64,000 bases of DNA from assembly GCF_047600445.1 (NCBI RefSeq), contig NZ_JASGKT010000002.1, forward strand, positions 620,001-684,000, written 5' to 3'. The notes beneath the pieces are model-generated. The model had not been told where the DNA came from, did not search any database, and was given only the letters and a program-made list of their open reading frames with translations. Shown one piece after another: positions 1-7,654 of this stretch. The number at the start of each line of letters is the position of its first letter. The first letter of the stretch is position 1. The translations under genes and the position numbers were made by a program. The DNA is from Piscinibacter sp047600445. Lineage in GTDB: Bacteria > Pseudomonadota > Gammaproteobacteria > Burkholderiales > Burkholderiaceae_C.

Positions 1-939
1 GTCGAACTGCTCGGCCTGATCAGCCACGAGTACTTCCACACCTGGAACGTCAAGCGGCTGCGCCCGGCGGAGTTCGCGCGCTACGACTACACGCGGGAGA
101 ACTACACGCGGCTGCTGTGGTTCTTCGAGGGCTTCACCTCGTACTACGACGACCTGATCCTGCGCCGCTGCGGCCTGATCGACACGCCGCGCTACCTCAG
201 GCTGCTCGCGCGCACCGTCGGCAGCGTCGCCGCCGTGCCCGGGCGCGAGGCGCAGAGCGTGGCCGAGGCGAGCTTCGATGCCTGGGTGAAGTTCTACCGC
301 CCCGACGAGAACACGCCCAACGCCACCATCAGCTACTACGCCAAGGGCGCGCTGGTGGCGCTGGCGCTCGACCTTTCGCTGCGCCGCGACGGCAGCTCGC
401 TCGACGCGGTGATGCGCGCGCTGTGGAACGCCAGCGGCGGCGGGCCCATAGGCGAAGCCGACATCGCCGCCGCCTTGCAGGGCTGCGCCGGCCGCTCGTA
501 TGCGAGGGAACTGGCCGAGTGGGTGCACGGCCGCGCCGAGCTGCCGCTGAAGGGCCTGCTGCACGGCGCCGGCATCGCGTGGCAGGCGCAGCCGGCCACG
601 CTGGCGCAGCGCGTCGGCCTGCGCGTGGCCGAGAGCGCGCTGACCGGCGTCAAGGCGACGCACGTGCTGCGCGGCGGCGCGGCCGAGGCGGCCGGCGTCG
701 CGCCCGGCGACGAGGTCCTCGCCGTGGCCGGCTGGCGCATCCGCCGCCTCGACGACGCGCTGCGCCTGATGAGGCCGGGGCAGGGCAGCGAGTGGCTGCT
801 GGCGCGCGACCAGCGCGTGCTGGCGGTGCGCGTGGTGCTGCCGCGCGATGCCGGCATCGGCGCGCCGGTGCAACTGGCCGCCGACGCGAAGCCGGCCCCC
901 GCCGCGCAGGCGCTGCGCGAGGCATGGCTGGGCCGCTGA
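1..939 (+). CDS. M61 family metallopeptidase with C-terminal PDZ domain (5' end outside window)
   Basis: The frame is open from base 1 to the TGA at 937-939, so about 312 C-terminal residues are seen. Residues 9-13 of the fragment read HEYFH, the HExxH zinc motif, followed about 30 residues later by EGFTSYY, which supplies the usual third zinc ligand Glu of the M61 (glycyl aminopeptidase) family. From about residue 205 the segment GVKATHVLRGG..AGVAPGDEVLAV is a PDZ-like fold, as in other proteobacterial M61 proteins. The N-terminal domain lies upstream of the window. The stop overlaps the next start by 16 bp, so the two genes are probably co-transcribed. The peptidase assignment is firm; the substrate is unknown. 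Confidence 0.9.
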   Translation, partial: VELLGLISHEYFHTWNVKRLRPAEFARYDYTRENYTRLLWFFEGFTSYYDDLILRRCGLIDTPRYLRLLARTVGSVAAVPGREAQSVAEASFDAWVKFYRPDENTPNATISYYAKGALVALALDLSLRRDGSSLDAVMRALWNASGGGPIGEADIAAALQGCAGRSYARELAEWVHGRAELPLKGLLHGAGIAWQAQPATLAQRVGLRVAESALTGVKATHVLRGGAAEAAGVAPGDEVLAVAGWRIRRLDDALRLMRPGQGSEWLLARDQRVLAVRVVLPRDAGIGAPVQLAADAKPAPAAQALREAWLGR

Positions 940-2042
940 GCCGCGCCGCCTTCACGCCGCGACGACGCCTCGCCTTCGCCGCGCTCACGGCCGCCGTGCT
1001 CGCGCTGCATGCGTGGTTGGCCGCCGCGCTGCGCGACCGGCTCGGCGACATCGCGCAGCGCGCGGCGATGCCGGCGCGCATCGAAGTGGCCTACGTGCGC
1101 GAGCTGGAGCCGGCCGCGCCGCCGGCGGTCGCACCACCTCCACCGCAGCAGCCGCCGCCGACGCCGCGCCGCGCGCGGCCACCGGCGCCGGCCCCGAGCG
1201 CGGCCTCGGCGCCCGAGCCGGTGGACAGCGGGTCCGGAACGGGCTCGCAGGAACCGCCGCCGCCGCCCGAGCCTGAACCCGAGCCAGAACCCGACACGCC
1301 GCCGCCCGCCGCTGAAACACCCTTACTGGCCGTCGCCGAACCCGCCAGCGCGGCGGCCTCGGCCCCCGAACCCTTCGCCTGGCCGGCCGCCACGCGCCTG
1401 AGCTACAAACTGAGCGGCAACGTGCGCGGCGAGGTGCATGGCGATGCGCAGGTGGAATGGATCCGCCAGGGCGAGCGCTACCAGGTGCACCTCGACGTGA
1501 CCGTGGGCCTGCCCGTCGCGCCCCTGCTGTCGCGCCGCATGAGCAGCGACGGCGAGCTGACCGGCGAGGGCCTGTTCCCGCGCCGCTACGACGAGGACAC
1601 CAAGATGATGTTCCGCGACCGCCGCCGCGTGACCCTGCTGCTGGAGCCCGAGACCATCGTGATGCCCGACGGCCGGCGCCTGCGCCGCCAGGCCGGCGTG
1701 CAGGACACCGCCAGCCAGTTCGTGCAGATGAGCTGGCTGTTCAGCACCCGGCCGGCGCTGCTGCGCACCGGCAACACGGTCGACTTCGCGCTCGCGCTGC
1801 CCAGGAGCGTCGACCGCTGGGTCTACGACGTGCTCGGCGAGGAGCCGGTGGCCACGCCCTTCGGCGCCGTCGAGGCCTTCCACCTCAAGCCGCGGCGCGT
1901 GTCGCGCCCGGGCGGCGAACTGGTGGCCGAGATCTGGTTCGCGCCGGCGCTGCGCTACCTGCCCGCGCGCATCCGCATCGAGCAGGACGGCGAGACCTTC
2001 ATCGACCTCGTGCTGGCGCGCAAGCCCGAGCTGGCGCCGTAG
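924..2042 (+). CDS. DUF3108 domain-containing protein with TonB-like proline-rich N-terminus
   Basis: This protein has 372 residues. I chose the ATG at 924, which overlaps the M61 gene by 16 bp; the frame is open far upstream but that part is antisense-like arginine-rich noise. Residues about 10-30 form one hydrophobic segment (a membrane anchor or signal), then comes a long Pro/Ala/Glu linker with EPEPEPEP runs (about 60-130) like the periplasm-spanning part of TonB. The C-terminal 240 residues, from WPAATRLSYKLSGN, match the DUF3108 pattern: beta-rich, with a YDEDTK motif and YLPARIRIEQDG near the end. The family is periplasmic and lacks a clear biochemical role. Confidence 0.82.
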   Translation: MAGPLSRAAFTPRRRLAFAALTAAVLALHAWLAAALRDRLGDIAQRAAMPARIEVAYVRELEPAAPPAVAPPPPQQPPPTPRRARPPAPAPSAASAPEPVDSGSGTGSQEPPPPPEPEPEPEPDTPPPAAETPLLAVAEPASAAASAPEPFAWPAATRLSYKLSGNVRGEVHGDAQVEWIRQGERYQVHLDVTVGLPVAPLLSRRMSSDGELTGEGLFPRRYDEDTKMMFRDRRRVTLLLEPETIVMPDGRRLRRQAGVQDTASQFVQMSWLFSTRPALLRTGNTVDFALALPRSVDRWVYDVLGEEPVATPFGAVEAFHLKPRRVSRPGGELVAEIWFAPALRYLPARIRIEQDGETFIDLVLARKPELAP

Positions 2043-2051
2043 CGCGCGCCG

Positions 2052-2057
2052 TATAGT
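2052..2057 (+). promoter_or_regulatory. Possible -10 box upstream of enoyl-CoA hydratase
   Basis: TATAGT lies 28 bp before the ATG at 2085, with an AAGGAG ribosome binding site at 2073-2078. No good -35 box is visible, so this is a weak call. Confidence 0.35.
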
Positions 2058-2084
2058 CGCCGCAGCACATCCAAGGAGACGCCC

Positions 2085-2873
2085 ATGAGCGACCAGAACA
2101 TCCTCGTCGAAACCCGCGGCGCCGGCGAGCGCCGCGCCGGCTGGATCACGCTGAACCGGCCCAAGCAGCTCAACGCGTTGAACGACGCGCTGATGGACGA
2201 GCTGGGCGCCGCGCTGAAGGCCTTCGACGCCGACGACGGCATCGGCTGCATGGTCATCACCGGCAGCGAGAAGGCCTTCGCCGCCGGCGCCGACATCGGT
2301 GCGATGGCGAGCTGGAGCTACATGGACGTCTACAAGACCGACTACATCACGCGCAACTGGGAGACGCTGCGCGGCGTGCGCAAGCCGGTGATCGCCGCGG
2401 TGGCCGGCTTCGCGCTCGGCGGCGGCTGCGAGCTGGCGATGATGTGCGACTTCATCATCGCCGCCGACAACGCGAAGTTCGGCCAGCCCGAGATCAAGCT
2501 CGGCGTCATCCCCGGCGCCGGCGGCACGCAGCGCCTGCCGCGCGCGATCTCCAAGGCCAAGGCGATGGACATGGTGCTGACCAGCCGCATGATGGACGCC
2601 GCCGAAGCCGAGCGCGCCGGCCTGGTCTCGCGCGTGGTGCCGGCCGCCGAGCTGCTCGAGGTGACGCTGGCCGCCGCGCAGACCATCTGCGAATTCAGCG
2701 GACCGAGCGTGATGATGGCCAAGGAGTGCGTCAACCGCGCCTACGAGGGGCCGCTGAGCGAGGGCATGGCGTTCGAGCGGCGCCTGTTCCATTCCCTGTT
2801 CGCCACCGAAGACCAGAAGGAAGGCATGGCCGCCTTCGTGGAGAAGCGCAAGCCGCGGTTCAGGCAGCGCTGA
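2085..2873 (+). CDS. Enoyl-CoA hydratase (crotonase family)
   Basis: This 262-residue protein has the usual length of a short-chain enoyl-CoA hydratase, which adds water to trans-2-enoyl-CoA in beta-oxidation and related acid degradation. The CoA-binding and oxyanion motifs KAFAAGADI and AGFALGGGCELAM are present. Both acidic residues used by true hydratases are there: Glu in GGGCELA and Glu in QPEIKLGVIPGAGGTQRL. The ATG at 2085 follows AAGGAG at a good distance. It stands alone, with the next gene converging only 3 bp away. It could equally be a PaaF/EchA-type enzyme; the exact substrate cannot be read from sequence. Confidence 0.93.
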   Translation: MSDQNILVETRGAGERRAGWITLNRPKQLNALNDALMDELGAALKAFDADDGIGCMVITGSEKAFAAGADIGAMASWSYMDVYKTDYITRNWETLRGVRKPVIAAVAGFALGGGCELAMMCDFIIAADNAKFGQPEIKLGVIPGAGGTQRLPRAISKAKAMDMVLTSRMMDAAEAERAGLVSRVVPAAELLEVTLAAAQTICEFSGPSVMMAKECVNRAYEGPLSEGMAFERRLFHSLFATEDQKEGMAAFVEKRKPRFRQR

Positions 2874-2876
2874 CGC

Positions 2877-3440
2877 TCAGGGCTGCACCCAGCGCGCGCC
2901 GTGCCCGTTGAAGACCGCCCGGCGGTGCCCGTCGGCGTGCAGTTCCAGCCAGTCGATGGACTCGATGCTCGCCTCGATGACCGAGAAGTAGTCGCGCGCC
3001 ACCGGAGCGTGCGGCGGCGCGGTCGGCGTTGGCGTGGCGACCGTGGCGCCCGGCGGCAGCGGCGAGAGGTAGTCCTGCGCGGCCGGCGTGAGGCGCACGC
3101 GCGCCCAGCGCGACGAAGCCGACAGGCCCGACATCTCGATGGCGAGCCGCACGCGGCAGCGCAACTGCCAGCCCAGCGGCTGCGACCACATCACCAGCGT
3201 GCCGTAGGGGTGGCTCAGCAACTGGCGCACCTTGCCGGCGCGCTCGTCGGTGTAGATCAGCAGCTGCTTCTGGCGCTCGTCGAGCTCGCGCAGCACCACG
3301 GCGCGCGCGTCGGCGCGTTCGCCGTCGACGGTGGCCAGCACCGGCGTGCGCCAGGGGTGCGACTTGTCGGCGATGCACAGCGCCAACTGGCGCCAGATCG
3401 CGGCCTCGACGGCACCCAGCGTATCGAGGCGGTCGGCCAT
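2877..3440 (-). CDS. Pyridoxamine 5'-phosphate oxidase family (FMN-binding split barrel) protein
   Basis: This 187-residue protein starts at the ATG complementary to 3438-3440. The segments HPWRTPVLATVD, ARAVVLRELDE..LLIYTDERAGKVRQL and the later W..RVRLTP resemble the FMN-binding split barrel of the pyridoxamine phosphate oxidase superfamily, in particular the Alr4036-type group rather than true PdxH, because the PdxH C-terminal signature is missing. It lies 5 bp downstream of lysS on the same strand and is probably read with it. The true substrate is unknown; an FMN-dependent oxidoreductase role is inferred from the family. Confidence 0.8.
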   Translation of the reverse strand: MADRLDTLGAVEAAIWRQLALCIADKSHPWRTPVLATVDGERADARAVVLRELDERQKQLLIYTDERAGKVRQLLSHPYGTLVMWSQPLGWQLRCRVRLAIEMSGLSASSRWARVRLTPAAQDYLSPLPPGATVATPTPTAPPHAPVARDYFSVIEASIESIDWLELHADGHRRAVFNGHGARWVQP

Positions 3441-3445
3441 CTGCG

Positions 3446-4966
3446 TCAGGCCTCCTTGCGCAGCGACGGGAACAGGATCACGTCGCGGATGCTCGGACTG
3501 TCGGTCAGCAGCATGATCAGCCGGTCGATGCCGATGCCGCAGCCGCCGGTGGGCGGCATGCCGTACTCGAGCGCGCGGATGAAGTCGGCGTCGTAGTACA
3601 TCGCCTCGTCGTCGCCGGCTTCCTTGTTGGCCACCTGCGCCTGGAAGCGCGCCGCCTGGTCCTCGGCGTCGTTCAGCTCGGAGAAGCCGTTGGCGTACTC
3701 GCGCCCGGTGATGAACAGCTCGAAGCGCTCGGTGACGGCCGGGTTGGCGTCGGAGGCGCGCGCCAGCGGGCTCACCTCGACGGGGTAGTCGATGATGAAG
3801 GTCGGATCCCAGAGCTTTTCTTCCACCGCCGCCTCGAACAGGCCGAACTGCAGCTCGGCGAGCGTCCAGTGCGCCGGCGGTTCCTCGCCGAGCGACTTCA
3901 GCTTGTCGTGCAGCGCGCGCGCGTCGCCGGCCTCGGCGGGCGTCAGGCCGGCGTGCGCCACCAGCGCGTCGTGCACCGTCAGGCGCGCGAAGGGCTTGTC
4001 CAGGTCGACCGGCCGGCCGGCGTAGCCGAGGCTCGCCGAGCCGGTGGCCTGGCGCGCCGCGTGGCGAAGCAACTGCTCGGTGAAGTCCATCAGGTCGTGA
4101 TGGTTCCAGTAGGCCGCATAGAACTCCATCATCGTGAATTCCGGGTTGTGCCGGACGCTGATGCCTTCGTTGCGGAAATTGCGGTTGATCTCGAACACGC
4201 GCTCGAAGCCGCCGACGACCAGGCGCTTCAGGTACAGCTCGGGCGCGATGCGCAGGAACATCTCCTGGTCGAGCGCGTTGTGGTGCGTGACGAAGGGCTT
4301 GGCGTTCGCGCCGCCGGGAATCGGGTGCAGCATCGGCGTCTCGACCTCGAGAAAGCCGTGCTCGACCATGAAGTTGCGTATCGACGCCACCGCCTTGCTG
4401 CGCGCCATGAAGCGCAGCCGCGCCTGCTCGTCGGTCATCAGGTCGACGTAGCGCTGGCGGTACTTCTGCTCCTGGTCGGTCATGCCGTGGAACTTGTCGG
4501 GCAGCGGCCGCAGGCTCTTGGTCAGCAGGCGCAGCGTGTTCACGGTGACCGTCAGTTCGCCGGTGCGCGTGCGCATCAGCGTGCCCTCGGCGCCGAGGAT
4601 GTCGCCCAGGTCCCAGTGCTTGAACTGCTCGTAGCCCTCGGCGCCGATGCCGTCGACGCTGACGCGCAACTGGATGCGGCCCGAGGCGTCCTGCAGCGTC
4701 GCGAAGCTGGCCTTGCCCATGATGCGCTTGAGCATCATGCGGCCGGCGACGCTGACCTTCACCGCCTGCGGCTCGAGTTCCTCGTTGGGGATCTCGCCGT
4801 ACCTGCGCTGCAGCTCCAGCGCGCGCTGCGCGGGCTTGAAGTCGTTCGGGAACACCGCGGCGCCCCTGGCCTTGGCCTGCGCGCGCAGCTCGGCGAGTTT
4901 TTCGCGGCGTTCGGCGATGAGCTGGTTGTCGTCGGGGGCGGCGGCGGCGGGGTGGGCGTCGGTCAT
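3446..4966 (-). CDS. lysS: Lysyl-tRNA synthetase, class II
   Basis: The gene encodes 506 residues from an ATG complementary to 4964-4966, the expected length for LysS. After an N-terminal helical segment comes the OB-fold anticodon-binding domain (about 60-160). The class II core follows with motif 2 around FEINRNFRNEGIS and motif 3 at GCGIGIDRLIMLLTD. The enzyme charges tRNA(Lys) with lysine in the cytoplasm. The reading frame remains open upstream to about 5656, but that part runs antisense to the methyltransferase gene and is not coding. It is divergent from the polysaccharide locus, with about 100 bp between. Confidence 0.97.
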   Translation of the reverse strand: MTDAHPAAAAPDDNQLIAERREKLAELRAQAKARGAAVFPNDFKPAQRALELQRRYGEIPNEELEPQAVKVSVAGRMMLKRIMGKASFATLQDASGRIQLRVSVDGIGAEGYEQFKHWDLGDILGAEGTLMRTRTGELTVTVNTLRLLTKSLRPLPDKFHGMTDQEQKYRQRYVDLMTDEQARLRFMARSKAVASIRNFMVEHGFLEVETPMLHPIPGGANAKPFVTHHNALDQEMFLRIAPELYLKRLVVGGFERVFEINRNFRNEGISVRHNPEFTMMEFYAAYWNHHDLMDFTEQLLRHAARQATGSASLGYAGRPVDLDKPFARLTVHDALVAHAGLTPAEAGDARALHDKLKSLGEEPPAHWTLAELQFGLFEAAVEEKLWDPTFIIDYPVEVSPLARASDANPAVTERFELFITGREYANGFSELNDAEDQAARFQAQVANKEAGDDEAMYYDADFIRALEYGMPPTGGCGIGIDRLIMLLTDSPSIRDVILFPSLRKEA

Positions 4967-5068
4967 GGCGGGGTCCGGTGGACCGGCGATTTTAGGGGCC
5001 GGGCCGGCCGGTATCATTCCAGGTTCCCCGTCACGGGCGGACCCAGCCCCGAGTTGGCTTCGACATCG

Positions 5069-5815
5069 ATGAAGAACGAGAGTGAGTGGCGACCGAGCAA
5101 ATACGTCCAGCGGGGCAAGACCCTCGTGGCCTCTCGCAATGTCGAGGAGGTGGGCGTCGCCTCGCGGCTGATCGCGGATCTCGTGGCAGCCCGCTACGCC
5201 GCCCTCCTGCCGCGATTCGCACGAGGCCGGCTCGTCGATCTCGGCTGCGGCAAGGCGCCGCTCTATGCGGCCTACCGGCCCCATGTTGACAGTGTGACCT
5301 GCGTGGATTGGGGCAACTCGGTCCATGCCAGTCCGTACCTGGATGTGCAGACCAGCCTGTCCGAGCGCCTGCCCTTCGGCGACGGCCAGTTCGACACCAT
5401 CCTGCTGTCGGACGTGCTGGAGCACATCGCCGATCCCGGCCTGCTGTGGGACGAGATGGCCCGCATCGTCGCACCGGGCGGCCACGTCATCCTGAACGTG
5501 CCGTTCCTGTACTGCATCCATGAGTCGCCGTACGATTTCTACCGCTACACGGGCTTCGCGCTGAAGCGCTTCGCGGAGATGCGCGGGATGGCCGTCACCG
5601 TGTTGGAACCCATCGGTGGCGGGCTGGACGTACTTGCGGACACGCTGGCAAAGCACCTGCAGTTCGTGCCGGTGCTGGGCGCTCCGCTGGCCCGCGCCGT
5701 CCAGGCGCTGGTGGCTTGGTTTGGCAGGACGGGCCCGGGCCGTCGGTTTTCGCAGAACTCCGGAAGGGTAATGCCGTTGGGTTACTTCATGGTGGCATCA
5801 AGAGGTGGGCAATGA
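5069..5815 (+). CDS. Class I SAM-dependent methyltransferase, first gene of the polysaccharide operon
   Basis: This 248-residue protein starts at ATG 5069. The SAM-binding motif I is LVDLGCGKAPLY (about residues 54-65), followed by CVDWG, a second acidic residue, and SDVLEHIADPGLLWDEMARIVAPGGHVILNVPF, the pattern of Methyltransf_11-type enzymes. Its place at the head of the plus-strand polysaccharide genes suggests it methylates a sugar or a lipid-linked intermediate; the acceptor is not predictable. GC content is still high here and falls just after its stop, so the gene lies on the native side of the composition boundary. Confidence 0.85.
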   Translation: MKNESEWRPSKYVQRGKTLVASRNVEEVGVASRLIADLVAARYAALLPRFARGRLVDLGCGKAPLYAAYRPHVDSVTCVDWGNSVHASPYLDVQTSLSERLPFGDGQFDTILLSDVLEHIADPGLLWDEMARIVAPGGHVILNVPFLYCIHESPYDFYRYTGFALKRFAEMRGMAVTVLEPIGGGLDVLADTLAKHLQFVPVLGAPLARAVQALVAWFGRTGPGRRFSQNSGRVMPLGYFMVASRGGQ

Positions 5816-5955
5816 ACGCTGCTGCAGTCAGCGTCAACTGGGACTGGTATGACGACGTGCTTGCCCGTAGCATTCGACCCTCGCAAGACGCGCCGACGTC
5901 GCGGTTCGGACTACGAAGCAGGCGGGTGCACTTATCGACGTGCATGGCAGAATGA
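5812..5955 (+). pseudogene. Short ORF coupled to the methyltransferase, possible remnant of a truncated gene
   Basis: An ATG overlaps the methyltransferase stop by 4 bp (ATGA at 5812-5815), the arrangement used by most genes in this operon, but the frame closes after 47 codons. The first about 25 residues (beginning MNAAAVSVNWDWYDD) look protein-like; the rest is Arg/Ser-rich and less so. I do not recognise a family. The GC content drops at this point. The simplest reading is the 5' end of a gene cut when a lower-GC cassette was acquired, but a small real peptide cannot be excluded. Confidence 0.35.
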
Positions 5956-5970
5956 ATTGGGCGAAAAGCG

Positions 5971-7080
5971 ATGAGTGACAAACCGATCTATGTGACGCAA
6001 CCCAATTTGCCGCCCTTGGAAGAGTTCGTTCCTTACCTTCGGCAAATCTGGGATAGCAAGATCCTGACCAATGGTGGTCCGTACCATCAGCAGTTAGAGC
6101 ACGCACTCTGTGAATACCTTGGTGTCGATCACCTGTCGCTGTTTGCAAATGGCACTCTAGCGCTGGTTACGGCCTTACAGGCTCTGCGCATCACTGGGGA
6201 AGTGATCACGACGCCGTATTCGTTCGTCGCCACGGCTCATGCGCTACTTTGGAACGACATCAAGCCGGTGTTCGTGGATATCGACCCCGAATCGCTCAAT
6301 CTCGACCCCGCGAAGGTCGAGGCTGCAATCACTACGAAGACCACAGCCATCCTGCCGGTGCACTGTTATGGGCGGCCGTGCAACGTATCTGCGATCCAGA
6401 AGATCGCAGACAACTACAATCTCAAGGTGGTGTATGACGCTGCGCATGCGTTCGGCGTGCAGAACGCATGCGGCGGCATCTTGCGGCATGGTGACCTGTC
6501 CGTGCTCAGCTTTCATGCCACCAAGGTGTTCAACACATTCGAGGGCGGGGCGATCGTTAGCCCGGACGCCAAGTCAAAGCAGCACATTGACCACCTGAAG
6601 AACTTTGGATTTGTGGACGAAGTGACTGTCGTCGCACCGGGCATCAACGCCAAGATGAGCGAAGTCAACGCGGCCTTTGGTCTGCTGCAACTGCGGCACG
6701 TAGATGAGGCCTTGAAGCGACGGGCACAGATTTCAAACACCTATCGTCAAGCTCTTGAGCGGGTCCACGGTATTCGTCTGTTGAGCGAGCCGGAGCACGT
6801 TCAAGCAAACCACGGCTACTTTCCGATTTTGGTCGAGGACAGTTATCCGCTGGCGCGTGACGAACTCTATCAACGGATGCGTGAACGAAATATCTACGCG
6901 CGGCGCTACTTCTACCCATTGATCTCGGAGTTTCCGATGTATCGAGGACTGCCATCGGCACAAGCTACCAACTTGCCTGCGGCGACCCGGGCTGCAGCAC
7001 GAGTACTCTGCCTGCCAATATTTCCGGCTATGACACCGGCGGAGCAGGAGCGAGTCATCGACGTAGTACGAGCGAGCTGA
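5971..7080 (+). CDS. DegT/DnrJ/EryC1/StrS family sugar aminotransferase (VioA/FdtB-like)
   Basis: This 369-residue PLP enzyme transfers an amino group to a nucleotide-linked keto sugar. The substrate pocket motif FANGTLALVTAL, the PLP contact DAAHAFG and the lysine that forms the Schiff base (Lys185 in SFHATKVFNTFEGG) are all intact. The SFHATK..xTxEGG form of the lysine motif is the one I associate with dTDP-sugar aminotransferases such as VioA, in contrast to the SFYANK form in the second aminotransferase of this locus. With RmlA and RmlB encoded at 20.6-26.6 kb, a dTDP-4-keto-6-deoxyglucose substrate is plausible. GC is low (about 52% in a hand-counted line at 6001-6060). The next gene starts 1 bp after its stop. 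Confidence 0.88.
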   Translation: MSDKPIYVTQPNLPPLEEFVPYLRQIWDSKILTNGGPYHQQLEHALCEYLGVDHLSLFANGTLALVTALQALRITGEVITTPYSFVATAHALLWNDIKPVFVDIDPESLNLDPAKVEAAITTKTTAILPVHCYGRPCNVSAIQKIADNYNLKVVYDAAHAFGVQNACGGILRHGDLSVLSFHATKVFNTFEGGAIVSPDAKSKQHIDHLKNFGFVDEVTVVAPGINAKMSEVNAAFGLLQLRHVDEALKRRAQISNTYRQALERVHGIRLLSEPEHVQANHGYFPILVEDSYPLARDELYQRMRERNIYARRYFYPLISEFPMYRGLPSAQATNLPAATRAAARVLCLPIFPAMTPAEQERVIDVVRAS

Positions 7081-7081
7081 T

Positions 7082-7654
7082 ATGGCACACCTCGTGCGCG
7101 AAGAATTGGAGCGCATGGGATTTGCGTCCGTCGGCCGCAACGTGTTGCTCTCGGATCGAGCTTCGTTCTACAACTGCTCGCGGATTTCTCTTGGGGACAA
7201 CGTTCGAATAGACGATTTTTGCGTCCTCTCTGCTGGCTTGGGCGGTATCGAAATTGGCGACTACGTGCATGTTGCCGTGTACACATCGCTCATCGGTGCC
7301 GGCCGGATCGTTCTTTCCGATTTCTGCAATCTCTCTTCGCGGGTCTCCGTCTACTCCAGCAGTGATGACTATTCGGGTGCGTCTATGACCAACCCGATGG
7401 TCCCGGCCAAGTACACAGGTGTCACCCACGCAGATGTGCTCATGGGCAAGCATGTGATCGTCGGCGCGGGTAGCGTGATACTTCCAGGGGTGACCCTGGG
7501 AGAGGGGGTTTCCGTGGGTGCTCTCAGTCTCGTCAATCGGGACTGCGAACCTTTCAGCGTCTACGCAGGTATACCTGCACGCCGATTTGGAGAACGCAAG
7601 CGAGATCTGCTGGCGCTCGAGGCCGAGCTTCTTCGCGGCAGCGAACGTCGGTGA
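7082..7654 (+). CDS. Left-handed beta-helix (hexapeptide repeat) acyltransferase
   Basis: This 190-residue protein contains hexapeptide-type repeats throughout (GDNVRIDDFCVLSAG, GGIEIGDYVHVAVYTSLIG, then MGKHVIVGAGSVILPGVTLGEGVSVGA) and ends with NRDCEPFSVYAGIPARRFGERK, the common C-terminal pattern of the CatB/WcaF/galactoside O-acetyltransferase group. These are trimeric cytoplasmic enzymes using acetyl-CoA or another acyl-CoA. It follows the aminotransferase directly, so acylation of the newly made 4-amino sugar is a reasonable guess (as VioB or FdtC do), though O-acetylation of another residue is also possible. Its stop overlaps the flippase start. Confidence 0.88.
   Translation: MAHLVREELERMGFASVGRNVLLSDRASFYNCSRISLGDNVRIDDFCVLSAGLGGIEIGDYVHVAVYTSLIGAGRIVLSDFCNLSSRVSVYSSSDDYSGASMTNPMVPAKYTGVTHADVLMGKHVIVGAGSVILPGVTLGEGVSVGALSLVNRDCEPFSVYAGIPARRFGERKRDLLALEAELLRGSERR

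Noticed and set aside
3869..5068. Upstream extension of the first methyltransferase to 648 residues
   Set aside because: The extension is antisense to lysS and shows no family pattern. The methyltransferase fold is complete from 5069.
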